The position numbers were made by a program, and so were the translations under genes. Shown here piece after piece: positions 32,672 to 41,808 of a DNA stretch of 64,000 nucleotides (within the stretch, counting starts at the first letter, position 1; each line of letters opens with the position of its first letter). The notes under the pieces are model-generated. The model was not told the DNA's origin and made no database searches. It was given only the letters and a program-made list of their open reading frames with translations. Source of the stretch: Aliiroseovarius subalbicans (GTDB lineage: Bacteria > Pseudomonadota > Alphaproteobacteria > Rhodobacterales > Rhodobacteraceae); NCBI RefSeq assembly GCF_022678625.1, contig NZ_JALBYQ010000004.1, positions 310,001 to 374,000 on the forward strand, in the 5' to 3' direction.

Positions 32672-33599
32672 TTGGCGTTCCCCTGTTGGTTTTCTTGTGT
32701 TCCGCCACATCCGTGAGTAATGCGGCGGCAACGCCGATCGCAATGGCCTGCGGCGTTTTCCCAAGGCGCGGTGCGCCGATCGGGCAATCTATCTTGTCGA
32801 TGCGGGCATCCGAGTGCCCCAAAGCACGCAACCGGCTGCGGAAGCGTGCCCATTTCGTTGCCGACCCGATCAGGCCGGCCCCGGCAAAGCCCCGGCCAAG
32901 AAGCGCGTGGCACAGCGCCAGGTCGGTGGCGTGGCTGTAGGTCAGCACAAGGTGGCGGGCATCGTCGGGCGCCAGCACCACCGCTCGTTCGGGTTGGGCG
33001 GCAGGCAACATCGTAACGCCGTCGGGCAGGTCATCCGGGAACCGTTCGGGCCCGGTGTCGACCCAAGTGATCGCGAACTGCTCCAGCGGGGCAATCACGT
33101 CGACCAGGGCCCGGCCAACATGGCCCGCGCCGTAAATCCAAAGCGGGTTCTTCGCCCGGGCAACGGGTTCGATGAACCAGCCCTGAAGCGTCTGCGGGTC
33201 AGGCTGGATACCACGATCGCGTGCTTGGGACAGCGCGCGTTTCACCGCCAGGGGCATGTCGCCACCGTCCAGACTGCGGGCAAATAAGCGTTCCCCGTCC
33301 AGCGCGGCAAGGCTGCCCTCATCGAAGACTTCGCACAGAAGCGTCACCGCCCCGCCGCAGCATTGGCCAAGCGTTGGGCCCAGCGCGATGCGCTCGACAA
33401 AGGCGCCGTCAAGCGCGCGCGCGGCGGCGCGAAATTCCAGCTCTCCGCCGCCGATCGTGCCCGATTGTCCGCCGGACCAAACCAACATCGACGCCCCCAC
33501 TTCGCGCGGGGCCGAGCCGGCGACATCGGCCACCACGACACGGGCAACCCGTCCGTGGGCGACAATCGCGCGCAACAAGGGGTCGAGATCAAGGCTCAT
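32631..33599 (-). CDS. xdhC: Xanthine dehydrogenase accessory protein XdhC
   Basis: This 322-residue chaperone inserts sulfurated molybdenum cofactor into XdhB and promotes Moco sulfuration. Visible are the XdhC N-terminal motif GQCCGG (78-83), with the cysteine pair implicated in cofactor handling, and a C-terminal Rossmann domain with GAGHVG (157-162). The ATG at 33599 overlaps the xdhB stop by four bases; a longer frame to 33791 lies inside xdhB and is rejected. The 3' end runs 41 bases into the ATPase gene. The tail (after about residue 300) is rich in K, N and R and may owe its sequence to this overlap. Confidence 0.9.
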   Translation of the reverse strand: MSLDLDPLLRAIVAHGRVARVVVADVAGSAPREVGASMLVWSGGQSGTIGGGELEFRAAARALDGAFVERIALGPTLGQCCGGAVTLLCEVFDEGSLAALDGERLFARSLDGGDMPLAVKRALSQARDRGIQPDPQTLQGWFIEPVARAKNPLWIYGAGHVGRALVDVIAPLEQFAITWVDTGPERFPDDLPDGVTMLPAAQPERAVVLAPDDARHLVLTYSHATDLALCHALLGRGFAGAGLIGSATKWARFRSRLRALGHSDARIDKIDCPIGAPRLGKTPQAIAIGVAAALLTDVAEHKKTNRGTPNDRDRNSRRSADA

Positions 33600-35884
33600 G
33601 TCTGGCGCAGCCGCGTCACCGCGGTCAGGATGCGTTCGGGCGTGGCGGGCGCGTCCAGGTCGGGATAGCCCGCGCCACAGGCCGCCACCGCGTCCGACAG
33701 CGCCAGGAAGGCCGAGATGCCCAGCATGAACGGCGGTTCCCCCACCGCTTTCGAGCGGAAGATCGTGTCTTCGGGGTTGGGCGCGTCCCAAAGCGCCACG
33801 TTGAAGATGTCGGGGCGGTCCGAGCAGGCCGGGATCTTGTAGGTCGACGGCGCATGGGTGCGCAGCCGCCCGGCGTCGTCCCAGATCAGTTCTTCCGTGG
33901 TCAGCCAGCCCGCGCCTTGCACATAGCCGCCTTCGACCTGGCCGATGTCCAGCGCCGGGTTCAGGCTGGAGCCCGCATCGTGCACGATGTCGGCGCGCAG
34001 GATACGGTTTTCACCGGTCAACGTGTCGATCACCACTTCGGTCATGGATACACCATAGGCGAAATAGAAGAACGGGCGGCCACGACCCTTGAGCCGGTCC
34101 CAGGCCACTTTCGGGGTCTTGTAGAACCCGGTGGCGGACAGGCTGATCCGGTTGGTGTATGCCGCCTGAGCGGCCTCGGCGAAGGACAGGGTGTCGTCGC
34201 CGACTTGCACGTTTCCGTCCTCGAACGTGATCTTGGCGGTGTCGACCCCACGGCTTTCTGCCAGGAATGCAACAATCCGGCCCTTGATCGTGTCGCAAGC
34301 CGCTTTCACCGCCATGCCGTTCAGGTCTGTGCCGGAGGAGGCGGCGGTGGCTGATGTATTGGGCACCTTCGCGGTGTCCGTCGCGGTGATTTTCACGGTT
34401 TCAAGCGGCACGCCAAACACTGACGCGGCAACCTGGGCGACCTTCTGGAACAGGCCCTGGCCCATTTCCGTGCCGCCGTGGTTCAGGTGAATTGACCCGT
34501 CCTGATAGACATGCACCAAAGCCCCCGCCTGGTTCAGGTGGGTCAGGGTAAAGGAAATGCCGAACTTGACCGGCGACAGCGCCAGACCTTTCTTCAGCAC
34601 GTCGTTTTGCGCGTTCCAGTCGTCCACGGCCTTGCGGCGCGCGGCATAGGCGGCGCTGGCTTCCAGCGCGGCGACCATGTTGTCCAGGACGAAATCCTCG
34701 ACCGGCTGGCCATAGTGGGTGACGCCGGGCGTGGCCGATCCCGCGGGGGCATAGAAATTGCGCCGTCGCACGCTGGTCGGGTCCAGGTTCAGCGCGTGCG
34801 CGACGTGGTCCATGAGCCGCTCGATCCCCAGCATGCCCTGCGGGCCGCCAAAACCGCGATAGGCCGTGGCGCTGGCGGTGTGGGTCTTCAACCGGTGGCT
34901 TTCGATCCGCATCGCCGGGATGTCATAGGCATTGTCGGCATGCAGCATCGCGCGGTCGGCGACCGGCAGCGACAGGTCCTGCGCCCAGCCACAGCGGGCG
35001 TATTGCGTGACATCGACGCCCAAAAGCCGACCATCAGGCGCGACGCCCGCGCGATAGGCGATGCGGAAATCGTGCCGTTTGCCGGTGATGACCATGTCGT
35101 CATCACGGTCATAGCGCATTTTGCAGGGGCGCCCGGTGTGGCGCGCAGCCACGGCGCAGGACACGGCCAGCGCGTTGCCCTGGCTTTCCTTGCCACCGAA
35201 ACCGCCGCCCATGCGCCGGGTTTCGACCCGCACCGCGTGCATCGGCACGCCAAGCGCCTCGGCCACCTTGTGCTGGATTTCGGTCGGGTGCTGGGTGGAC
35301 GAATGCACCAGCATGTCGTCGTTTTCCTGCGGCAAGGCCAGCGCGGCCTGACTTTCAAGATAGAAATGCTCCTGCCCACCCATCTCGAACTGCCCCTCGA
35401 TGATCCGGGGGGCGGCGGCCAGGGCGGCATCGGTGTCGCCATCGGTCCAGATCACCGGGCCGGCTTCGAAGCGGCTGCCCGCCGCCAGGGCGTCGTCGAT
35501 GGTCAGGATCGCCGGGCGCGGTTCAATGGTGATGTCGCCCAGCCGCGCGGCTTTGCGCGCCGCCAGGTGGCTGGTGGCGATGACCAGAAAGATCGGTTGG
35601 CCGTGGTAAAACACTTCGCCCTTGGCCAGCAGTGGTTCGTCATGGGCTGCGGGCGACACGTCGTTGTCGAACGGCAGATGTGCTGCGGTGATCACGTCGA
35701 TGACCCCAGGGGCCGCGCGCACCTTGGACAGGTCGGCGCGGGTGATGACACCGCGCGCCTCGTGGCTGAGCCCGAAGGCCAGATGCAGGCAATCGCCCGG
35801 CACCGGAATGTCGTCGATATAGCGTGCCGCCCCTGTCACATGCAGGGGGGCCGCGTCATGGATACGGGGACCGCGCGCGCTCAT
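33596..35884 (-). CDS. xdhB: Xanthine dehydrogenase molybdopterin-binding subunit
   Basis: This 762-residue large subunit catalyses hydroxylation of hypoxanthine to xanthine and on to urate at the Moco centre. Motifs include RRMGGGFGGKESQ near residue 210 for cofactor binding and RGFGGPQG. Near the C-terminus KAVGEPPFMLG contains the catalytic glutamate. Length and order fit bacterial XDHs split into XdhA (FeS/FAD) and XdhB. It overlaps xdhA and xdhC by four bases each. Other molybdenum hydroxylases share the fold, but the xdhA/xdhC partners make XDH by far the best call. Confidence 0.93.
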   Translation of the reverse strand: MSARGPRIHDAAPLHVTGAARYIDDIPVPGDCLHLAFGLSHEARGVITRADLSKVRAAPGVIDVITAAHLPFDNDVSPAAHDEPLLAKGEVFYHGQPIFLVIATSHLAARKAARLGDITIEPRPAILTIDDALAAGSRFEAGPVIWTDGDTDAALAAAPRIIEGQFEMGGQEHFYLESQAALALPQENDDMLVHSSTQHPTEIQHKVAEALGVPMHAVRVETRRMGGGFGGKESQGNALAVSCAVAARHTGRPCKMRYDRDDDMVITGKRHDFRIAYRAGVAPDGRLLGVDVTQYARCGWAQDLSLPVADRAMLHADNAYDIPAMRIESHRLKTHTASATAYRGFGGPQGMLGIERLMDHVAHALNLDPTSVRRRNFYAPAGSATPGVTHYGQPVEDFVLDNMVAALEASAAYAARRKAVDDWNAQNDVLKKGLALSPVKFGISFTLTHLNQAGALVHVYQDGSIHLNHGGTEMGQGLFQKVAQVAASVFGVPLETVKITATDTAKVPNTSATAASSGTDLNGMAVKAACDTIKGRIVAFLAESRGVDTAKITFEDGNVQVGDDTLSFAEAAQAAYTNRISLSATGFYKTPKVAWDRLKGRGRPFFYFAYGVSMTEVVIDTLTGENRILRADIVHDAGSSLNPALDIGQVEGGYVQGAGWLTTEELIWDDAGRLRTHAPSTYKIPACSDRPDIFNVALWDAPNPEDTIFRSKAVGEPPFMLGISAFLALSDAVAACGAGYPDLDAPATPERILTAVTRLRQT

Positions 35885-37257
35885 GGGGTCACCTCCAGCA
35901 CCGATACAGGGGTGCCCTGATCTTCGGCCAGGGCGCGGGTCAACATGTTGCGGGCGGCCTCAAGCCGGTATTCGGCGCTGGCGCGCATGTCGCTCATCGG
36001 GGTGAAATCCTGGGCAAAGGCCGGCCCGACAGCGTCGACGCTGGCCTGGGTCCAGGGCTGGCCGGTCAGGGCCTGTTCCACGTGGGTGGCGCGTTTCGGG
36101 ATACCGGCCATGCCGCCAAAGGCGATGCGGGCGGATTGCACGATGCCGTCCTCGACCACGATGTTGAAGGCACCCAGTACGGCGGAAATGTCCTGATCGA
36201 ACCGTTTCGACAGCTTGTAGACCTTCAGGTGATCGCTTTGGCGCGGAATGCTGATCGCCTCGACAAACTCACCCGCCACGCGGTCCTGTTTGCCATAGTC
36301 GATGAAGAAATCCTGCAACCGGATGTCGCGACGCACGTCGCCCCGGCGCAAATGCAGCGTGGCGCCGAGCGCGATCAGCGCGGGGGGGCTGTCGCCGATG
36401 GGCGAGCCGTTGGCAATGTTGCCGCCCAGGGTGGCCGCGCCGCGGACCTGCGTGCTGGCAAACCGGCGGAGCATTTCGGCAAAGCTGGGATGATGGTCGG
36501 CCATCACCGGCAGTAGCTGGGCGATGGTGACGCCCGCGCCGATACGAATGTCGCTGTCGGAGACCTCGATCTGTTGCAAATCAGTGGCGCCGCCCAGGAA
36601 GATCACGTCACGCAGATCGCGCAGCCCTTTCGTGACCCACAGCCCGACATCGGTTGCACCGGCCACCAGCGTGGCGTGCGGACGTTCCATCAGCGCATGT
36701 GCAAGCGCGTCGGAGGAATCCGGCAGGGCCGGGCCCACCTCTGCGCTTGCGGCGGGGCTTTCGCCCGCCCGGAGCGTGCTCAGCCAGTCCGGCACGGGGG
36801 CACCGGCGGCGGCATCGGCGGCGCGGATGATTGGCGCATAGCCCGTGCAGCGGCACAGGTTTCCCGCCAACACGTCGTCATGTGCCGTATCGCCGTTCAG
36901 CTGTCCCGCCGCCAGCGACACCGCGATGCCGGGGGTGCAAAAGCCGCATTGCGATCCGTGGTGGGTGACAAGCGCCTCTTGCACCGGGTGCAGCGCGCCG
37001 TCCGGGCCAGACAGGCCTTCGACCGTGGTCAGGGTTTTGCCGTGCAGCTGGGGCAGGAACAGGATGCAGGCGTTCAGCGCGCTTGTGCCACCCGCATCGG
37101 TGACCATCACCGTGCAGGCGCCGCAATCGCCTTCGTTGCATCCCTCTTTTGAGCCCCTCAGCCCGCGTTCTTCGCGCAGCCAATCCAGCGTTGTGCGTGT
37201 GGGGTCCACATCGCGCAACGTCACGTTCTCACCGTTCAATAGAAAGGTGATGTCCAT
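35881..37257 (-). CDS. xdhA: Xanthine dehydrogenase small subunit (2x[2Fe-2S], FAD)
   Basis: This 458-residue electron-transfer subunit has a plant-type [2Fe-2S] cluster (C40, C45, C48, C64) and a second four-cysteine cluster (C104, C107, C135, C137, in CGFCTPG and CRCTGY). The FAD-binding domain from about residue 190 contains ATDVGLWVTKGLR and LGGNIANGSPIGD. It passes electrons from the Moco site in XdhB to NAD+. It is the first gene of the eight-gene purine operon. A 746-base region separates it from divergent dnaE. The upstream AAGGCGGCAGG provides a plausible ribosome-binding site. Confidence 0.93.
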   Translation of the reverse strand: MDITFLLNGENVTLRDVDPTRTTLDWLREERGLRGSKEGCNEGDCGACTVMVTDAGGTSALNACILFLPQLHGKTLTTVEGLSGPDGALHPVQEALVTHHGSQCGFCTPGIAVSLAAGQLNGDTAHDDVLAGNLCRCTGYAPIIRAADAAAGAPVPDWLSTLRAGESPAASAEVGPALPDSSDALAHALMERPHATLVAGATDVGLWVTKGLRDLRDVIFLGGATDLQQIEVSDSDIRIGAGVTIAQLLPVMADHHPSFAEMLRRFASTQVRGAATLGGNIANGSPIGDSPPALIALGATLHLRRGDVRRDIRLQDFFIDYGKQDRVAGEFVEAISIPRQSDHLKVYKLSKRFDQDISAVLGAFNIVVEDGIVQSARIAFGGMAGIPKRATHVEQALTGQPWTQASVDAVGPAFAQDFTPMSDMRASAEYRLEAARNMLTRALAEDQGTPVSVLEVTP

Positions 37258-37381
37258 GTGATATTACCTGCCGCCTTACCCTGTCATGGCCCCGATTTGC
37301 GCGTCTTCGATGCGGCGTAGAAGATGCGCGGGGTTATTTTCTGTGAACGTCAGAAGAACCGAGAATCTTTCATCTGGCAAC

Positions 37382-37419
37382 AAAAAAATTCCGGGGCTGA
37401 CTTCGGGCTGGGACGGAAT
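37382..37419 (-). terminator. Terminator-like hairpin in the xdhA leader (possible attenuator)
   Basis: Read on the minus strand, ATTCCG (37414-37419) pairs with CGGAAT (37388-37393) across a 20-base spacer and is followed at once by seven T residues. It lies 125 bases upstream of the xdhA start codon. It could end a short leader RNA or act as an attenuator; the long spacer makes it only moderately convincing. Confidence 0.45.
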
Positions 37420-37686
37420 GCCCGACAATCTGCGCCGCGCCTGCCCGGCAGTCCGGCCTGAGTGATGCGGGTGTTTTCGTTGCCGTTCTGGTCATTCTTG
37501 CATGGAGGGCTGGATTGGGCTGAGGCCCGGACTCTGGAGGATGGCGCCGTGGGAGTCCGTTACGATTACTGCCTTGAAAACGTTTTAAAATTTGCACCTC
37601 GCGACCGTAGTGGATCGAGCCATCCCCCCCCCACTGTCACGCGTGGACAAAGCGCCAGGATCCTGCTGTCAAAGGGCACGCCCTGG

Positions 37687-37737
37687 CAGTCGCGTTCGAC
37701 CCGGCCAAGGCTCCGCACACCTTGGCCGCGGCGACTG
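37687..37737 (-). promoter_or_regulatory. Nested double inverted repeat
   Basis: The inner arms CGGCCAAGG (37702-37710) and CCTTGGCCG (37720-37728) are perfect nine-base complements with a nine-base loop. The outer arms CAGTCGC (37687-37693) and GCGACTG (37731-37737) are perfect seven-base complements. Such nesting is unlikely by chance and suggests a folded RNA element, in either orientation, or a compound operator. It directly follows the glycine-riboswitch-like segment on the minus strand. Confidence 0.55.
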
Positions 37738-37739
37738 TT

Positions 37740-37935
37740 CGGCCGAGGTCAGGTTCCCTTTCGCCTGAGAGAAGACCGGGGAAATGTACGGCAAGAAACC
37801 ACCCCTTCCGTGATGCGGCGGGCACCCGAAGCGCCCGGATGGGCGCGCGCCTTGCCGGGATTCTGACGAGATCGCAGATGCCGGGTTCGGGTGGCTTCGG
37901 CGATCGTAAATCCGTTTCCCCCTCTGCCGGCGTGG
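37740..37935 (-). ncRNA. Possible glycine-riboswitch-like leader element (minus strand)
   Basis: On the minus strand the segment ends with CTCTCAGGCGAAAGG (37771 down to 37757), which closely matches the conserved 3' signature of gcvT-type glycine riboswitches. It also contains GCCGAAGCC (near 37900) and ACGGAAGGGG (near 37812), reminiscent of the internal CCGAAGG motif, so a tandem arrangement is conceivable. The usual GGAGAG 5' partner is not clear, and the downstream gene, xdhA, would be an unusual target. This is a pattern match by eye, not a covariance-model result. Confidence 0.3.
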
Positions 37936-38003
37936 CCGGATTGTCGGCTTTCGGACCGTCGGAGCCGCTTTCCAATCGCAACCCGGTCGGCTAGCTTTGT
38001 CCG

Positions 38004-41000
38004 ATGAGCAGCCAAGTCCGATTCATCCACCTTCGCACCCACACAGAGTATTCGCTTTTGGAGGGCGCCGTGCCGGTGAAGAAGCTGCCAAGCTTGTGCG
38101 CCGAGAAGGGTATGCCGGCGGTTGCGGTGACCGACACGAACAACATGTTCGCGGCGCTGGAGTTTTCCGTCACCGCTGCGGACGCCGGAGTGCAGCCGAT
38201 CATCGGCTGCCAGGTAGATGTCGATTTCGACCCGCCCGCGCCGGGGGAAAAGCCGCGCGATCCGGCGGCGGTTGTTCTGTTGGCCCAGAACGAGCGCGGC
38301 TATGAGCACCTGATGAAGCTCAATTCCTGCCTGTATGTGGACAAGCACGGGGCGCTGCCGTCGGTCACATTGGAGGAGCTTGAGGCGCATTGCGAGGGTG
38401 TGATCTGCCTGACAGGGGGCGCTGAGGGGCCGGTGGGGCAATTGCTGCAAATGGGCCAGATGCCCAAAGCGCAAGCGCTTATGGACCGGCTTTCGGCGGC
38501 CTTTGGCGACCGGCTTTATGTCGAACTGCAGCGCCATCCGGGCGAGGGCGGGCAATGCACCGAAGCAGAGCGCGCGACCGAGCGCGGCTTTGTCGAGATG
38601 GCCTATGCGATGAACATTCCGCTGGTCGCGACCAACGACGTCTATTTCCCGAAAACCGAGCTGTATGAGGCGCATGATGCGCTGATCTGCATCAAGGAAG
38701 GTGCCTATGTCGATCAGCAGGAGGGCCGCCGCCGCCTGACCGCGCAGCATTATTTCAAAAGCCCACAGGAAATGGTCACGCTGTTTGCGGATCTACCGGA
38801 AGCGATTGAAAACACAGTTGAAATCGCGCGTCGATGCGCGTTTCAAGCGTATCGGCGCGACCCGATCCTGCCGAAATTTGCCGATGACGAGGTTGTGGAA
38901 CTGCGCCGCCAGGCCAATGCCGGGCTGCAGGATCGCCTGGCGGTGATCCCCCATGCGGTCAGTGTCGAGGAATACCAGAAACGGCTCGATTTTGAGCTGG
39001 ATATCATCGAGGGCATGGGGTTCCCGGGCTACTTCCTGATCGTAGCCGACTTCATCAAATGGGGAAAGGATCAGGGTATTCCGGTAGGGCCGGGACGGGG
39101 CTCGGGCGCCGGGTCGTTGGTCGCCTATGCCCTGACCATCACCGACCTGGATCCGCTGCGATACCAGCTGCTGTTCGAACGCTTTTTGAATCCGGAACGT
39201 GTGTCGATGCCCGACTTCGACATCGATTTCTGCATGGACCGGCGCGAAGAGGTGATCCGTTATGTGCAGGAGAAGTATGGCCGTGACAAGGTCGGCCAGA
39301 TCATCACTTTCGGTGCGCTTTTGTCCAAGGCGGCGGTGCGCGATGTGGGTCGGGTGTTGCAGATGCCCTATGGCCAGGTTGACCGCCTGTCCAAGATGAT
39401 CCCGGTCGAAGGGGTAAAGCCCGTGTCGATCGCCAAGGCATTGATTGATGAGCCACGCCTGCGCGAGGAGGCCAAGAACGAAGAGGTCGTGGAGCGGCTT
39501 TTGACCTATGGCCAGCAGGTCGAAGGGTTGCTCAGAAACGCCTCGACCCACGCGGCAGGCGTGGTGATTGGCGACCGGCCGCTGGACGCTTTGGTGCCGC
39601 TGTACCAGGACCCGCGCTCGGACATGCCGGCGACCCAGTTCAACATGAAATGGGTGGAACAGGCCGGGCTGGTGAAGTTCGACTTCCTGGGCCTGAAAAC
39701 CCTGACAGTAATCCAGAACGCGGTGGACCTGATCCGGGGTGAGGGACGCGATATCCATACGGCTCCAGATGGTCACCAATTATACAGCCCGCCGGAAGGC
39801 GCCGAGAATGAGATCAACCTGATCCCGCTGGATGACGAAGCGACTTATGAGCTCTATGCCAGCGCCAAGACGGTCGCGGTGTTCCAGGTGGAAAGCTCGG
39901 GCATGATGGACGCGCTCAGGCGCATGAAACCCACCTGTATCGAAGACATCGTGGCGCTTGTGGCGCTGTATCGCCCCGGTCCGATGGAGAACATTCCGAC
40001 CTATTGCGAGGTCAAGAACGGGTTGCGCGAGATTGAATCGGTTCACCCGCTGATCGACCATATTCTTGAGGAAACTCAAGGAATTATCGTTTATCAGGAA
40101 CAGGTCATGCAGATCGCCCAGGTGATGGCCGGCTATTCGCTGGGTGGCGCGGACCTCTTGCGCCGTGCGATGGGCAAGAAGATCAAAGAGGCGATGGACG
40201 CCGAACGCCCGAAGTTTGAGACCGGCGCGGGTGAAAACGGGGTGGATGCCAAGAAGGCGTCCGAGGTCTTCGACCTGCTTGAGAAATTCGCGAACTATGG
40301 TTTCAACAAATCGCACGCGGCAGCGTATGCGGTGGTCAGCTACCAAACCGCGTGGCTGAAGGCGAACCACCCGGTGGAGTTCATGGCCGGGGTGATGAAT
40401 TGCGATATCCACCTGACCGACAAGCTGGCGGTCTATGCCGAGGAAGTGCGTCGGGGGCTGGATATCGAGATCGTGCCGCCCTGCGTGAACCGGTCGATGG
40501 AAACCTTCAGCGTCGACAACGGCCGGGTCGTTTATGCGCTGGGCGCGTTGAAGAACGTGGGCGTCGAGGCGATGAAACTGATCGTCGAGGGGCGTGACGA
40601 CAAACCCTTCGCCACGCTTTACGACCTTGCCCGCCGGGTCGATCTGAAACGGGTCGGCAAACGCCCGATGGAAATGCTGGCGCGTGCAGGTGCGTTTGAT
40701 GAGCTGGACCCGAACCGCCGCCGGGTGTTCGACAGCCTGGATGGGCTGGTGAATTACTCGGCAGCCATTCACGAACAGCGCGCGTCAAACCAGGTCAGCC
40801 TGTTTGGCGAGGCGGGTGATGACTTGCCGGAGCCGCGCCTGTCCCCGGTCGATGACTGGCTGCCCAACGAACGGCTGGCCGAGGAACACAAGGCGATCGG
40901 GTTCTACCTGTCCGGCCACCCGCTGGACGATTACCTGCCCGCGCTGAAGCGCAAGAAGGTGATGACCTTGGCCGAGGTCGCCGAGGCCGCCGAACGCGGG

Positions 41001-41507
41001 CCGCTGGTGGCAAAGCTGGCAGGCTCGGTGTCAGCCAAACAGGAACGCAAGTCCGCCCGCGGCAACCGCTTTGCCTTCGTGTCGCTGTCGGACCCCACCG
41101 GGCTTTATGAAGTCACGCTGTTCTCGGACGTGCTGGAGACCTCACGCGAGCATCTGGAAACCGGCGCCAACGTGGTGATCGGGGTCGAGGCGAACCTGGA
41201 GGCCGATCAGCTGAAGCTGTTGTGTCGGTCGGTGTCACCAATCGACGCGGTGGTGGCCGATGCGGGTGGCATGGCGTTGAAGGTCTTCGTGAACAAGCCC
41301 GACGTGATCGCCTCGGTCGCGGGGCTTCTGGAGCGCGCGGGCGAGCAGGCAAAGGGCGCACGACCGGGCGAGGTCAGCCTGTGCCTGCTGGACCCGACCC
41401 TACCGGGGGAGGTCGACATGACCCTTGGCCGGTCTTTTCCGCTGAACCCCCAGATCAAGGGCGCGATCAAGTCGCTGGGCGGTGTTGTGGATGTCGAGGA
41501 AGTCTAG
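38004..41507 (+). CDS. dnaE: DNA polymerase III alpha subunit
   Basis: This 1167-residue replicative polymerase has an N-terminal PHP domain starting HLRTHTEYSLLEG and the palm with VGPGRGSGAGS. The catalytic aspartates lie in PDFDIDF (D404, D406, with D408). Fingers, a helix-hairpin-helix segment and a C-terminal OB-fold (about 1000-1075, starting around LAGSVSAKQERKS) follow. Length and motif spacing match E. coli DnaE. The ATG at 38004 agrees with the family N-terminus. The upstream region is unusually long and structured. The gene is followed after seven bases by convergent slyX. Confidence 0.97.
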   Translation: MSSQVRFIHLRTHTEYSLLEGAVPVKKLPSLCAEKGMPAVAVTDTNNMFAALEFSVTAADAGVQPIIGCQVDVDFDPPAPGEKPRDPAAVVLLAQNERGYEHLMKLNSCLYVDKHGALPSVTLEELEAHCEGVICLTGGAEGPVGQLLQMGQMPKAQALMDRLSAAFGDRLYVELQRHPGEGGQCTEAERATERGFVEMAYAMNIPLVATNDVYFPKTELYEAHDALICIKEGAYVDQQEGRRRLTAQHYFKSPQEMVTLFADLPEAIENTVEIARRCAFQAYRRDPILPKFADDEVVELRRQANAGLQDRLAVIPHAVSVEEYQKRLDFELDIIEGMGFPGYFLIVADFIKWGKDQGIPVGPGRGSGAGSLVAYALTITDLDPLRYQLLFERFLNPERVSMPDFDIDFCMDRREEVIRYVQEKYGRDKVGQIITFGALLSKAAVRDVGRVLQMPYGQVDRLSKMIPVEGVKPVSIAKALIDEPRLREEAKNEEVVERLLTYGQQVEGLLRNASTHAAGVVIGDRPLDALVPLYQDPRSDMPATQFNMKWVEQAGLVKFDFLGLKTLTVIQNAVDLIRGEGRDIHTAPDGHQLYSPPEGAENEINLIPLDDEATYELYASAKTVAVFQVESSGMMDALRRMKPTCIEDIVALVALYRPGPMENIPTYCEVKNGLREIESVHPLIDHILEETQGIIVYQEQVMQIAQVMAGYSLGGADLLRRAMGKKIKEAMDAERPKFETGAGENGVDAKKASEVFDLLEKFANYGFNKSHAAAYAVVSYQTAWLKANHPVEFMAGVMNCDIHLTDKLAVYAEEVRRGLDIEIVPPCVNRSMETFSVDNGRVVYALGALKNVGVEAMKLIVEGRDDKPFATLYDLARRVDLKRVGKRPMEMLARAGAFDELDPNRRRVFDSLDGLVNYSAAIHEQRASNQVSLFGEAGDDLPEPRLSPVDDWLPNERLAEEHKAIGFYLSGHPLDDYLPALKRKKVMTLAEVAEAAERGPLVAKLAGSVSAKQERKSARGNRFAFVSLSDPTGLYEVTLFSDVLETSREHLETGANVVIGVEANLEADQLKLLCRSVSPIDAVVADAGGMALKVFVNKPDVIASVAGLLERAGEQAKGARPGEVSLCLLDPTLPGEVDMTLGRSFPLNPQIKGAIKSLGGVVDVEEV

Positions 41508-41514
41508 GGCCGCG

Positions 41515-41724
41515 TCAATAATGCGGCGGGCGTTGGTCCGTCATCACGGCTGATCCGCCCGCGTCCAGTTCCCGCTCAGCTTCGCGCTCCATCAGCATTT
41601 TGACCCGATGGGCCATTTTCGACAACTCCTGATCCTGGCGGGCGACAACGTCCGACAGCTCCTCAACCATTTTGGTCAGGTGGGCGATCTCTTCTTCAAG
41701 CGTGGTGATGCGGGTCTCAGACAT
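41515..41724 (-). CDS. slyX: SlyX family protein
   Basis: This 69-residue protein has a heptad-patterned coiled coil (about 5-50: TTLEEEIAHLTKMVEELSDV) and the conserved C-terminal QRPPHY. SlyX proteins are small, soluble and of unknown function. The gene converges on dnaE with seven bases between the stops. Confidence 0.9.
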   Translation of the reverse strand: MSETRITTLEEEIAHLTKMVEELSDVVARQDQELSKMAHRVKMLMEREAERELDAGGSAVMTDQRPPHY

Positions 41725-41808
41725 GCGCTTGTCATACCGTCATCCTGATCCATGTCATACCCCCGAAATGCGCTGCTTGTTACGATGCGCGCAATCAAGG
41801 AGGTCATG

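Larger units (their letters stand above)
37258..38003. other. 746-bp divergent intergenic region between xdhA and dnaE
   Basis: No convincing gene was found here. Short open frames exist on both strands (for example 37462-37866 plus and 37370-37597 minus), but their predicted proteins are arginine/proline-rich shadows without recognisable domains. Instead the region is rich in inverted repeats, listed separately, most of which would be transcribed in the 5' leader of xdhA. A run of nine C lies at 37624-37632. The dnaE promoter should lie in the last 200 bases. Confidence 0.7.

Noticed and set aside
34511-35920. 469-codon open frame opposite xdhB
   Set aside because: Antisense shadow of a well-supported gene.
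37370-37597. 75-codon minus-strand frame downstream of the riboswitch-like element
   Set aside because: Composition is random-looking and it runs through the terminator-like hairpin.
37624-37632. Phase-variable homopolymeric tract
   Set aside because: Nine C residues lie outside any supported gene and not at an identifiable promoter.
37740-37800. TPP or cobalamin riboswitch
   Set aside because: CTGAGA and GAACCTG-like words occur, but on opposite strands or in the wrong order for the TPP element; cobalamin-box words were not found.
37462-37866. 134-codon plus-strand frame in the xdhA-dnaE spacer
   Set aside because: Arg/Pro-rich product without domain or ribosome-binding site; the DNA is better explained by inverted repeats.
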